From the NCBI GenBank assembly GCA_030686115.1, contig CP131612.1:558001-622000 (forward strand): a DNA stretch of 64,000 nt, written 5' to 3'. Within the stretch, counting starts at the first letter, position 1, and each line of letters opens with the position of its first letter. This DNA comes from Psychrobacter cibarius (lineage in GTDB: Bacteria; Pseudomonadota; Gammaproteobacteria; Pseudomonadales; Moraxellaceae). A model generated the notes under the pieces. It searched no databases, had not been told where the DNA came from, and saw nothing but the letters and a program-made list of their open reading frames with translations. The position numbers were made by a program, and so were the translations under genes. Below are positions 9,695-18,152 of this stretch, piece after piece.

Positions 9695-11332
9695 TTAAGG
9701 TTTTTGCGCACGGTTTTGTAATGGATCACCGAGCAGGACACTACCAGAGTTTTCGAGGCGCTCATCATCGCTTAGCTTACTGGCTGATACTTTAGATTTT
9801 CTTTTCCATTTCAAACTATACAAGTCATCACGGCGATCAAGCAGATTATGTACCGAGCCTTCGTTACGGACATGAATAAGCTTGTCTAAGTTCACATCTG
9901 AGAAGAATACCATCTCAGTGTTGGCAGTGGTTTCTGCCATAATCGCATCATGCGGGAAAGCAAAATCTGATGGCGAGAAGATAGAGGACTGCGCATATTG
10001 AATATCGAGACTTTCAACCTGTGGTAAGTTACCAACCGAACCACAAATCATCACATAGCATTCGTTTTCAATTGCACGTGCTTGGGCGCAGTGGCGCACG
10101 CGTAGATAGCCGTTTTGCGTGTCTGTCCAAAAAGGCACGAACAAGATGTCCATGTCATCAAGTGCCATGAGGCGGGCAAGCTCAGGGAATTCAACGTCAT
10201 AACAGACCAAAATACCAATACGACCGGCATCGGTATCAAACACCTTAACCTCGTCACCGCCTTCGATGACCCAAGCGCTACGCTCATGCGGGGTAATATG
10301 GATTTTGCGCTGCTCTTCGACCGTACCATCGCGGCGGCACAAGTAGCTGACATTATATAACGTATCGTCCTCGTCCAAGTACGGCATCGAGCCTGTAATG
10401 ACGTTGACGTTGTAGCTGACCGCTAAATGCGATATCTCATTTTTAAACCATTCGGTATAACCGGCTAAAAATCGAATAGCGACGTTTTGATCCGTCGATT
10501 CACACAGACCCATCAGCGGTGCGTTAAAGAACTCTGGTAAACAAGCAAAGTCAGAGTTGTAATCAGCCATAATATCGACAAAGAATTCGACTTGCTGCAG
10601 CAGCTCTTCAGGTGACTCGACTTCACGCATTTGCCATTGGATGCCACCAATACGCACCTCAGACTTACGAGTGTTTGGCTTATAATCTTGTGGCTCATAA
10701 TAAATATTTGCCCACTCAAGTAGAGTAGCAAAACCTTTAGATTGTTTATCGTCAGGCAAATAAGCCGTTAAGATACGCTTGACGATAAAGCCATTTGAGA
10801 GTTGGAAAGACAATGCAGAATCATGAATTTCACGAGCCGCGACGGCTTCAATATATTCGCCAGGTGTGAGATCTTGATGGTTATGATAGTTCGGGATACG
10901 ACCACCAGCCAAAATAGCTCGGAAGTTTAACTGGCGACACAGCTCTTTACGGGCATCGTATAATCGACGTCCTAGGCGATAACCACGGTATTCAGGGTCG
11001 ATCAGCGCATCTAAACCGTAAATAGCATCGCCTTCAGGGTTGTCTCTGATAATCTCTTTATGACCAATCAAGTCGTCGTAGGTGTGCGGGTTAGAAAACG
11101 TGGCATAATCAACACGCATAGATAACACGATGCCAATCAATTGATCATGATCAAATAAAGCGATCTGACCTTCAGGGAAGGCATCGATTAAGGTATTGAT
11201 AGTGTTCTTTGACCATGCACCGCCCAAGTTGACATAGACACGATCCATCAGTGCTTTTAATTGTGGATAGTCTTTTTTCTTGATTTCAGCGATGGTTAGA
11301 TGAAAGTCGTCTAGTTTTTCTATTTTGCTCAT
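9695..11332 (-). CDS. GNAT acetyltransferase-nitrilase (carbon-nitrogen hydrolase) fusion
   Basis: This is a two-domain cytoplasmic protein of 545 residues. The N-terminal 210 or so form a GNAT-like fold (ALIDPEYRGYRLGRRLYDARK is the acetyl-CoA loop). The rest is a carbon-nitrogen hydrolase with the full Glu-Lys-Cys triad: Glu267 (CLPEFF), Lys343 (QRKIHI) and Cys377 (VCYDVEFPE). The fusion is widespread in proteobacteria; its substrate is not established. Nitrilase-superfamily enzymes of this type usually hydrolyse amides. The ATG at 11332 has AGGAA close upstream; in-frame codons beyond it come only from a 15-bp tandem repeat and are not translated on this reading. Both active sites look intact. 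Confidence 0.88.
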   Translation of the reverse strand: MSKIEKLDDFHLTIAEIKKKDYPQLKALMDRVYVNLGGAWSKNTINTLIDAFPEGQIALFDHDQLIGIVLSMRVDYATFSNPHTYDDLIGHKEIIRDNPEGDAIYGLDALIDPEYRGYRLGRRLYDARKELCRQLNFRAILAGGRIPNYHNHQDLTPGEYIEAVAAREIHDSALSFQLSNGFIVKRILTAYLPDDKQSKGFATLLEWANIYYEPQDYKPNTRKSEVRIGGIQWQMREVESPEELLQQVEFFVDIMADYNSDFACLPEFFNAPLMGLCESTDQNVAIRFLAGYTEWFKNEISHLAVSYNVNVITGSMPYLDEDDTLYNVSYLCRRDGTVEEQRKIHITPHERSAWVIEGGDEVKVFDTDAGRIGILVCYDVEFPELARLMALDDMDILFVPFWTDTQNGYLRVRHCAQARAIENECYVMICGSVGNLPQVESLDIQYAQSSIFSPSDFAFPHDAIMAETTANTEMVFFSDVNLDKLIHVRNEGSVHNLLDRRDDLYSLKWKRKSKVSASKLSDDERLENSGSVLLGDPLQNRAQKP

Positions 11333-11357
11333 AATGTTCCTGTTTTGGATCTTTATT

Positions 11358-11417
11358 AATTTTAGTGATATCAATTTTAGTGATATCAATTTTAGTGATA
11401 TCAATTTTAGTGATATC
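11358..11417. repeat. Four perfect 15-bp tandem repeats containing GATATC
   Basis: AATTTTAGTGATATC is repeated exactly four times (11358-11372, 11373-11387, 11388-11402, 11403-11417), ending 26 bases upstream of the GNAT-nitrilase start codon on the minus strand. Each unit holds the palindrome GATATC at a 15-bp spacing. Perfect identity points to recent amplification. The array lies in the promoter or 5' leader. Confidence 0.95.
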
Positions 11418-11991
11418 AAATAGCATGCGTTGCCACAATTCAGTTGGCAATTTTTTGTGTAAAAAAAGTGATAAAAATATTCCAATCATAAAATATTACC
11501 GTTACAATCAATTATCATTGTATTTACAATAAGTTATGAAGATAATTTATCTTATGACTTCTGTCAGCTTTGGCGTTACTGACGTGTTTTTTGAACCTCA
11601 TATCATTTTAAAGTAGCTACAAATTAGAGTGTCTGTAAATTAAATTAGCTATGAATTAAAGTGACTATAAATTTAAATTGAAGTGACTTTAAAATTTTTC
11701 ATAATGTTCACAAACAGTCGTTGGGATTAATACAAGCCAAGTGTTTGGTACAGATTTTAACCTGAGGATGTCAGTATAGATCTTCTATTAGCTTAACATT
11801 ATTTTTAAATAGCATATCTTAGGACGCTTCGTTTTGGTCTATTTGCTTTGCTGGTTATCATAACAAGCTACTCAAGTAATGACAGTTTAACGTGGTAACT
11901 ATTTGCTACGTTTTTGTGAGTCGCTGTCTTTTTTCATTGGGGCATCGTTTTGTTTAGCCGTATTTAATCGGTTTTTTAGGATTGTTTTATT
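11418..11991. other. 574-bp AT-rich gap between the fusion gene and the BLUF gene
   Basis: This divergent intergenic region contains the promoters of both flanking genes. From 11617 to about 11692 it carries a degenerate 16-bp repeat beginning CTAYAAATTA (units at 11617, 11633, 11649, 11665 and a partial one at 11687; the fourth unit is 22 bp). No gene or convincing promoter hexamer pair is seen. Confidence 0.6.
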
Positions 11992-12621
11992 ATGCCCTCA
12001 AGTCACAACAATAGAGTCAGTAGCTGGGATGAGATAGAAGACTCAGCGCTGGTTCAATTGGTGTATGTTAGTAGTTTGACACTTGTCTCACGTTTAAGTG
12101 CCTCTATATTTGATGAAGTAGAATGTCATGCGCGTAACTATAATCAACAGCATGGCATTACAGGTACTCTATGTTATGGTAGTGGTCATTTTTTGCAATG
12201 CATCGAGGGTGAGAAAGCGCACGTATTTGCCTTAAAGCAACGCATATTTGCGGATAAGCGCCATAAGAATACTGAAATATTGCTGTTACAGACGATAGAA
12301 CATCGCCGTTTTGCGGATTGGCGTATGCGCTTATTATTTTTAGAGCGTTGGTTATGGTCACCAGCGAGCAAAAAGCAAGCCGCACAGTTATCGCCATATT
12401 TGCCATTTGCGCCGCATAATTGGTCGCCTGATCGTACCGAGAATTTTTTACAAATCATCAAAACCTTTGATACGCCGCCACATATCAAAGCGGCTGGTAT
12501 TACCTATAATGCACTGGGCAATATGTTTCGTCATATCGCCGCCCCGCACCAAGCATTTTTAATCGTTCAAGGTTTTTTAAGTGTGTTATTAGTGGTAGCG
12601 CTAGTGTTGTTATTTTTATAA
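11992..12621 (+). CDS. BLUF-domain blue-light sensor with C-terminal membrane helix
   Basis: Residues 20-120 form a BLUF domain, which binds FAD and senses blue light through a hydrogen-bond switch. The key residues are present: Tyr25 (LVYVS), Asn51 (ARNYN), Gln69 (FLQCIEG), Trp110 and Met112 (FADWRM). A linker of about 70 residues follows, and the protein ends in one hydrophobic helix (about 188-209) with nothing after it. No output domain such as EAL or a cyclase is present. The short BLUF proteins of relatives (for example BlsA of Acinetobacter) act by protein contact. The end helix suggests this one sits at the membrane, an inference. Confidence 0.9.
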   Translation: MPSSHNNRVSSWDEIEDSALVQLVYVSSLTLVSRLSASIFDEVECHARNYNQQHGITGTLCYGSGHFLQCIEGEKAHVFALKQRIFADKRHKNTEILLLQTIEHRRFADWRMRLLFLERWLWSPASKKQAAQLSPYLPFAPHNWSPDRTENFLQIIKTFDTPPHIKAAGITYNALGNMFRHIAAPHQAFLIVQGFLSVLLVVALVLLFL

Positions 12622-12640
12622 ATAATCGCTTTGATAAGCC

Positions 12641-12678
12641 AAAAAAAGACGCTAAACCATCACGTTTAGCATCTTTTT
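12641..12678. terminator. Bidirectional intrinsic terminator
   Basis: AAAAAGACGCTAAAC pairs with GTTTAGCATCTTTTT (one mismatch) across a short loop. It lies between the converging BLUF and flavoprotein dehydrogenase genes. Confidence 0.9.
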
Positions 12679-12716
12679 CATACTCTTATTTATTACTTTA
12701 ATTATTAAATAAGCAC

Positions 12717-14159
12717 TTACATATCAAAAATCTTGCCACGGTTCATAATGTTATTCGGATCAAAGACTTTTTTTACCTCTCGTAAGTACTCAATCTCAAT
12801 CTCGCTGCGGCTATATTGTAAATAGGGCTTTTTAGTCATACCGACGCCATGTTCGGCAGAGACTGAACCGCCATATTTTTGCACCGTCTCAAACACGTGT
12901 TTGTTGACGATTTGACATTCAGCAAAGAAATCATCTTTGCTCATGTTTTCAGGCTTTAGAATATTAAGGTGCAAGTTACCATCACCGATATGCCCGAACC
13001 AGCAAACCTCAAAGTCAGGGTAGTTGCTGCTAACGATGTGATCAATCTCGGTGATAAACTCAGGGACATAGCTTATCAGTACGGATACATCGTTCTTATA
13101 AGGGGTAAATACTGAAATGGTTTCAGAGATGTATTCGCGCAATTTCCACAGCTCTTCAGCCTGTGCCAAGCTCTGGCTCATGACACCATCGACGACCCAG
13201 CCTTGCTCCATACAATGCTCAAATATCGCCATGGCTTTATCCATGATCGGCTCGTATGGCGCTTCAAACTCTAATAGCGTATAGAACTTGGTACGCGACT
13301 CAAATGGTTCTTGTACTTGACCGTGTGCCATCAACTTATCAATAGCCACATCATCAAAGAATTCAAAAGCGGTCAAATCAATCTTCGCTTGAAAGGCTGA
13401 TAGCACATTCATCACATCATTAAAGCTGTCCATACCAAGTACCATGACATTTAAGTCTTGTGGCTGACGCTCAAGCTTGATTTGCGCATGAGTGACAAGC
13501 CCAAGCGTGCCTTCGCTACCGATAAACAATTGACGCAAGTCATAACCAGTGGCGTTTTTGACCATACCGCGGTTGAGCTGTAAGATATCGCCTTTACCAG
13601 TGACCACTGTCAGCCCCATGATCCATTGACGAGTCATGCCGTAGCGTATGACTTTGATACCGCCTGCATTAGTGCCGATATTACCACCGATTTGGCTTGA
13701 GCCAGCTGAGGCAAAGTCAACAGGGTAATAAAGGTCTTTCGATTCAGCAAATTGTTGCAACTGCTGAGTAATGACGCCTGCTTCGACTTCAACTATTCGA
13801 TCGGCTGGATAGAACTGTCCGATATGGTTCATCTTATCCATACTGACGACAATCTCGCCATTGGCGGCGACGGCGCCAGCTGACAAACCGGTACGACCGC
13901 CACTTGGCGTTAGGACGACATTATGCTCATTGGCAAGCAGTACGATGGCTTGTACTTGCTCAGTAGTCTTCGGAAAGACGATGGCAGCAGCGGCAGGCGC
14001 AAAATGCTTGGTCCAGTCCTTGCCCCAATGCTCTAAGCTCTCAGGGTCGGTTTTGATTTGGCTGGCGTCAAACTGATGAACATCCATCAAAGTGCTCAAA
14101 ATAGTTTGAACAGCAGCTGTAAGGGTTGCAGAGGTACTTTGGCTAGATAAAGAAGTCAT
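12717..14159 (-). CDS. FAD-linked D-2-hydroxyglutarate dehydrogenase-like oxidoreductase
   Basis: This 480-residue flavoprotein belongs to the GlcD/D-lactate/D-2-hydroxyglutarate dehydrogenase family, which oxidises D-2-hydroxy acids and passes electrons on to a flavoprotein or the respiratory chain. The FAD-binding segment (TPSGGRTGLSAGAV, then GSSQIGGNIGTNAGG) and the metal and substrate part (GHIGDGNLHLNIL and SAEHGVGM) are intact. Its divergent position next to serA repeats the Pseudomonas arrangement in which this enzyme recycles D-2-hydroxyglutarate made by SerA; that makes the D-2-hydroxyglutarate assignment more likely than D-lactate. ATG at 14159 is preferred to TTG at 14165. Confidence 0.85.
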   Translation of the reverse strand: MTSLSSQSTSATLTAAVQTILSTLMDVHQFDASQIKTDPESLEHWGKDWTKHFAPAAAAIVFPKTTEQVQAIVLLANEHNVVLTPSGGRTGLSAGAVAANGEIVVSMDKMNHIGQFYPADRIVEVEAGVITQQLQQFAESKDLYYPVDFASAGSSQIGGNIGTNAGGIKVIRYGMTRQWIMGLTVVTGKGDILQLNRGMVKNATGYDLRQLFIGSEGTLGLVTHAQIKLERQPQDLNVMVLGMDSFNDVMNVLSAFQAKIDLTAFEFFDDVAIDKLMAHGQVQEPFESRTKFYTLLEFEAPYEPIMDKAMAIFEHCMEQGWVVDGVMSQSLAQAEELWKLREYISETISVFTPYKNDVSVLISYVPEFITEIDHIVSSNYPDFEVCWFGHIGDGNLHLNILKPENMSKDDFFAECQIVNKHVFETVQKYGGSVSAEHGVGMTKKPYLQYSRSEIEIEYLREVKKVFDPNNIMNRGKIFDM

Positions 14160-14640
14160 GGTCAAATCTCGGTATAAACGTAAGCGCTATGCCTAAAGGG
14201 GATTATTATATCGCTAAATGGATATAAACATAGCCACATAGGTATGTTTATATAGTACGTATTTATATGATTATAAGTGAGCCAATAAAGTAATGATAGA
14301 AAGATGTCATGCTGCGTGCTTATATGGCTGTAAATGGCAAAAAATAGTTTAATAAACGTCGAACAGCGTGATTTACTATAGCATAAAAATTTTTCAGGCT
14401 TGATAACCAATAATTCATCTAATCTGCTAACATCGCCGCCCAATTTTGTGTAAGATATCCAGACTGTTTTCGTTTCACCCACCCTATAGTTAAAGCATTG
14501 GTAAGTGGTTACGACGTTAACCTCATTTAATGTACTCAGTGTATGGTTTGCGCTTGGTTACTTTGTACCTACTTTAAACGGCTTCGACTACAGATTATCC
14601 CTCAGATAATTTTACAAGACAATTATAGGACAGTTCTCAT
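14160..14640. promoter_or_regulatory. Divergent promoter region of serA and the flavoprotein dehydrogenase
   Basis: This 481-bp region must contain both promoters. It holds a perfect 11-bp inverted repeat, ATATAAACATA (14222-14232) with TATGTTTATAT (14243-14253), over a 10-base loop. The site could be an operator or an RNA hairpin in the dehydrogenase leader. An open frame on the minus strand (14162-14482) has no ribosome binding site and no recognisable domain and is not called. Confidence 0.5.
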
Positions 14641-15867
14641 ATGGCGTTATCACTACAAAAAGACAAAATCCGGTTTTTATTGCTTGAAGGTCTACATGAC
14701 AATGCTTTAAAAGTATTGGAAGGAGCTGGTTATCATAATATCGAAAATATCAGTCACGCATTAGATCAAGATGAGCTGATCGAAAAGATTAAAGATGCTC
14801 ACTTTATCGGTATCCGTTCGCGTACGCAATTGACACGTGAAGTACTTGAGCACGCGCACAAGCTCATCGGTATTGGCTGCTTTTGTATCGGTACTAACCA
14901 AGTAGACTTAGACGCTGCACGTGATTTGGGTATTCCCGTCTTTAACGCGCCATACTCAAACACCCGCTCGGTGGCTGAATTGGTATTGGCCGAAGCCATC
15001 ATGCTATATCGCGGAATTCCTGAAAAAAACGCGACCGTACATCGTGGCGGTTGGGGCAAGTCTGCGACCAATTCACATGAAGTACGTGGTAAGACAATCG
15101 GTATCGTCGGTTATGGCTCTATCGGTTCGCAACTGTCTGTCTTAGCAGAAAGCTTTGGTATGAAAGTCATTTATCATGATGCTGTGACCAAATTGCCACT
15201 AGGTAATGCGGTACAAGTAGGTAGCTTAGAAGAGCTACTATCAACGGCTGACATCGTGACATTGCATGTGCCTGATGTACCAAGCACCCGCTACATGATG
15301 AAAGCTGAGCAGTTCGCGCATATGAAAGACGGCAGCTACTTTATCAATGCCGCTCGTGGTACTTGCGTAGAGATTGATGATTTAGCCGCTGTGCTTGAAT
15401 CTGGTAAAATTTTGGGCGCAGCGATCGACGTATTCCCAAAAGAGCCAAAATCAGCTGATGAAGAGTTTGAATCACCACTGCGTAAATTTGATAACGTCAT
15501 CTTGACGCCGCACATTGGTGGCTCAACTCAAGAAGCACAGGCCAATATCGGACTTGAAGTCGCTGATAAGTTTGTTAGATACTCTGACCAAGGTGACACA
15601 GCGACAGCCGTGAACTTCCCAGAAGTTTCTATTCCGTTCAAAGAAAACTCGCATCGTCTGTTACATATCCATAGAAACGTGCCAGGCGTGCTGTCTCAGA
15701 TCAACCGTCTGTTTGCAGAAGCAGGAATTAACATCCTAGCACAGAGCCTGATGACAGAAGGCGATGTCGGTTATTTGGTCATGGATGTTGATTACAATGA
15801 TTCAACTGCCGCGCTAGATCAGTTAAAAGACGTAGAAGAGACGATTCGCGTGCGTATTTTGTTTTAA
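14641..15867 (+). CDS. serA: D-3-phosphoglycerate dehydrogenase
   Basis: SerA catalyses the first step of serine synthesis, oxidising 3-phosphoglycerate to 3-phosphohydroxypyruvate with NAD+. It has the split substrate-binding domain around a Rossmann fold (GIVGYGSIGSQ, about residues 155-165), the catalytic Arg in NAARGT and His in TPHIGGST, and a C-terminal ACT domain (VPGVLSQINRLFAEAGINILAQ) that usually binds serine for feedback control. The 408-residue length is that of the E. coli type. An ATAGGAC site precedes the ATG. The enzyme of this type can also reduce 2-oxoglutarate, which fits the neighbouring dehydrogenase. Confidence 0.97.
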   Translation: MALSLQKDKIRFLLLEGLHDNALKVLEGAGYHNIENISHALDQDELIEKIKDAHFIGIRSRTQLTREVLEHAHKLIGIGCFCIGTNQVDLDAARDLGIPVFNAPYSNTRSVAELVLAEAIMLYRGIPEKNATVHRGGWGKSATNSHEVRGKTIGIVGYGSIGSQLSVLAESFGMKVIYHDAVTKLPLGNAVQVGSLEELLSTADIVTLHVPDVPSTRYMMKAEQFAHMKDGSYFINAARGTCVEIDDLAAVLESGKILGAAIDVFPKEPKSADEEFESPLRKFDNVILTPHIGGSTQEAQANIGLEVADKFVRYSDQGDTATAVNFPEVSIPFKENSHRLLHIHRNVPGVLSQINRLFAEAGINILAQSLMTEGDVGYLVMDVDYNDSTAALDQLKDVEETIRVRILF

Positions 15868-15905
15868 ATAATATTTGCATGTAAGCATAATTTTTAGCGT
15901 AACAG

Positions 15906-15941
15906 TAGCAGACCATCATTCAGATAGTCTGCTATTTTTTT
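15906..15941 (+). terminator. Intrinsic terminator of serA
   Basis: TAGCAGAC (15906-15913) pairs with GTCTGCTA (15927-15934) and is followed by seven T residues. Confidence 0.9.
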
Positions 15942-16009
15942 GTCTTAAATCAAGCAATTGCAATGTTCAATCATGGCATTGATGCTTTTTATTTATGAGT
16001 AACACGAAT

Positions 16010-16040
16010 TATAGCGAATGTAAGTTTTACATTCACTATA
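16010..16040. promoter_or_regulatory. 31-bp near-perfect palindrome, candidate operator
   Basis: Arms ATAGCGAATGTAA (16011-16023) and TTACATTCACTAT (16027-16039) are complementary except at one position, separated by GTT, and one more pair (16010/16040) extends it. It has no T-run and lies about 240 bases upstream of the 5-hydroxyisourate hydrolase gene. Its regulator is unknown. The rest of the 15868-16275 gap is AT-rich without other features. Confidence 0.55.
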
Positions 16041-16275
16041 CTCATTTTTATATAAGTTAACATTATCTTAATTATACGGTCTTATTAACAATATAAACTA
16101 CACCAGTACATTAAGCCTATAATGATGAATATATTTTTAATGAACAACATGATTGATTATGTTTTTGAGGTAAATCACGGTTATGTTCTGCGGACAGGCA
16201 TACTTAAAAATAGTAAATAGCTTGCTGAAGAAGATAATTCATTTAACACATACAATTGACTGAATAGGATGATTC

Positions 16276-16707
16276 ATGAAAAACAACTTACTCAAGGCAG
16301 CTGCATTTGGTAGCGTATTAGCTATGACTGCAACGGCTAGCCATGCTGCTGGTGATCAAGATAAATATCAATTATCTAGTCATATTTTAGATATTAGCAC
16401 GGGTAAACCAGCACCAAACGTCAATGTAAAACTGATGATGCAAGAGAAAACTGGTAGCTGGAAATTGCTTAATGCGCAAAAGACTGATAATAATGGTCGT
16501 ATCGGCAACTTCTTACCGAATCAAGACGGTGTTGAGCATGACGGTACTTATAAGTTGATTTTTGAGACGACTCCTTATTTCCGAAATCAAGGTCTAGAGT
16601 CTTTCTATCCGTATGTTGAAGTCAATTTCAATATCGAAGGCGATAACCATTACCATGTGCCAATCACTTTGTCTCCATACGGCTATAGCACTTACCGCGG
16701 TAGCTAA
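16276..16707 (+). CDS. uraH: Secreted 5-hydroxyisourate hydrolase (transthyretin-like)
   Basis: 5-Hydroxyisourate hydrolase opens the product of urate oxidation in the purine breakdown pathway. The mature part shows the family features: LSSHILDISTGKPAPNV at the start, an internal GRIGNFL with the catalytic Arg, and the C-terminal signature YRGS. Residues 1-24 form a signal peptide ending in SHA, so the enzyme should be periplasmic, as known for some bacterial members. No urate oxidase, allantoinase or xanthine dehydrogenase gene lies in the window. An AGGATG site precedes the ATG. A transthyretin-like protein of other use is possible. Confidence 0.88.
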   Translation: MKNNLLKAAAFGSVLAMTATASHAAGDQDKYQLSSHILDISTGKPAPNVNVKLMMQEKTGSWKLLNAQKTDNNGRIGNFLPNQDGVEHDGTYKLIFETTPYFRNQGLESFYPYVEVNFNIEGDNHYHVPITLSPYGYSTYRGS

Positions 16708-16750
16708 GCCATATTACGTACTCAATAAGTCATAGGTTAGTACTAATAAA

Positions 16751-16799
16751 GCAAAAAGGACGCCCCAATCAAATATTTGATTGGGGCGTCCTTTTTGCT
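16751..16799. terminator. Long bidirectional intrinsic terminator
   Basis: A perfect inverted repeat with arms of more than 20 bp (core GGACGCCCCAATCAAA/TTTGATTGGGGCGTCC), flanked by A- and T-runs, separates the converging hydrolase and trhO genes. Confidence 0.95.
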
Positions 16800-16829
16800 T
16801 TTATCCATCTTAACTTTATCCATCTTAAC
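16800..16829. repeat. 15-bp tandem duplication at the trhO stop codon
   Basis: TTTATCCATCTTAAC occurs twice in a row (16800-16814, 16815-16829), with a degraded third copy starting at 16830 that runs into the trhO stop codon. Confidence 0.8.
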
Positions 16830-16830
16830 T

Positions 16831-17916
16831 TTATTCAGCGTTAGCTTTATTGGCTTCCTCTGCTTGGCGACGTGCTTCGATTTTAGCGGCTTTGCGTTTC
16901 TCAATCACATCAATCACATCACTACCAATATGCGCTTCGCCACGTTTCTTTGCCAGCTGCATTTGATGCTCGCGCTCACGAAAACGGGATTTTTGCTCGT
17001 CGGTCGCTTTATTAATGCAGTGTGGGCATGACTCGCCTTTGATGTAAGCAAGGCTTTGCATGTCATCGACAGTAATGGGCATACGGCAGGCGAAGCATTG
17101 CTCATAGTTGCCTTTTTCTAAGTTATGATTGACCGACACGCGGTTATCAAAAACGAAGCAATCGCCTTGCCACATAGAGTCGCTGGCTGGAATTTCTTCT
17201 AGATATTTTAAGATGCCGCCTTCTAAATGATACACCTCTTCAAATCCTTGCTCGCGCATATAAGCAGTAGACTTCTCACAGCGTATACCACCGGTACAGA
17301 ACATCGCGACTTTTTTATGTTTGGCTGGATCCATCTCTTTCGCGACGTATTCTGGGAACTCGCGGAACGTTTCGGTATTTGGATTGACGGCATTTTGGAA
17401 CGTACCGATTTTAACTTCATAATCATTACGCGTATCAATCAAGATGACGTCAGGATCAGAGATAAGCGCATTCCATTCGCTTGGTTTTACATAGCGTCCA
17501 ACTGATTGCAATGGGTCGATATTTTCAACGCCCATGGTAACGATTTCTTTTTTGAGCTTCACTTTGGTACGATAAAAAGGCTGAGCATCGGTATAAGATT
17601 CTTTAAAGGTAAAACTGCCAATCGCTTCGATACTGCGCAGATACTCAAGGACGTTATCGATACCTTGGCGTGTGCCAGAAATCGTACCATTAATGCCTTC
17701 ATTAGCAATCAATAACGTGCCTTTGACATCATTATCGAGCATATTATTTAAAATTGGCTCGCGGTATTGCTCAAAATCAGCAAAACGCGTGAACTTATAT
17801 AGAGCGGCAACGACGATGTTATTGGTGACGCTATCGTAGGCTGGGGCTGATTTGTTGTCGGTGACAGTGCTGTTTTGGATATTGCTATCTGTATTGTGGT
17901 CTTGAATGGTACTCAT
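16831..17916 (-). CDS. trhO: tRNA uridine(34) hydroxylase TrhO (rhodanese-like, YceA)
   Basis: TrhO hydroxylates U34 of certain tRNAs with oxygen, toward 5-methoxyuridine or 5-carboxymethoxyuridine. The protein has the TrhO N-terminal domain ([28 protein letters not shown]), a rhodanese domain with the active-site loop [11 protein letters not shown], and a C-terminal cysteine-rich segment (CFACRMPI and CPHC) followed by a charged coiled tail. The 361-residue length matches E. coli YceA (about 350). ATG at 17916 has AGGAGA seven bases upstream; a longer reading from TTG at 17943 would begin before that site. Confidence 0.95.
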   Translation of the reverse strand: MSTIQDHNTDSNIQNSTVTDNKSAPAYDSVTNNIVVAALYKFTRFADFEQYREPILNNMLDNDVKGTLLIANEGINGTISGTRQGIDNVLEYLRSIEAIGSFTFKESYTDAQPFYRTKVKLKKEIVTMGVENIDPLQSVGRYVKPSEWNALISDPDVILIDTRNDYEVKIGTFQNAVNPNTETFREFPEYVAKEMDPAKHKKVAMFCTGGIRCEKSTAYMREQGFEEVYHLEGGILKYLEEIPASDSMWQGDCFVFDNRVSVNHNLEKGNYEQCFACRMPITVDDMQSLAYIKGESCPHCINKATDEQKSRFREREHQMQLAKKRGEAHIGSDVIDVIEKRKAAKIEARRQAEEANKANAE

Positions 17917-18152
17917 TTTTTTCTCCTGCTGGCTAGGTCGCAAACCTAGTGCGTTGGGTTAGGTATGTAGATTAAATATAACACTAGCATGATTGTGGGA
18001 TTAGCTAATGCGGAGGTAGTGTAGCAAATTTTGCAGAGTTTTTGAACATAACTCATACCCATAATGTTCGCAATATGAAGATATAGTGTACGAAAAACCT
18101 CTCATGGATTGAAATCTCTACAGTTAAAACAAAAAATAGGTAATTGTAGTCA

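Noticed and set aside
11358..11417. Repeats considered as a CRISPR array
   Set aside because: The 15-bp units are directly adjacent without spacers and no cas gene is present; the same holds for the arrays at 544 and 44453.
14162..14482. 106-codon minus-strand frame in the serA divergent region
   Set aside because: It has no ribosome binding site, an unlikely amino-acid composition and lies over the probable promoters.
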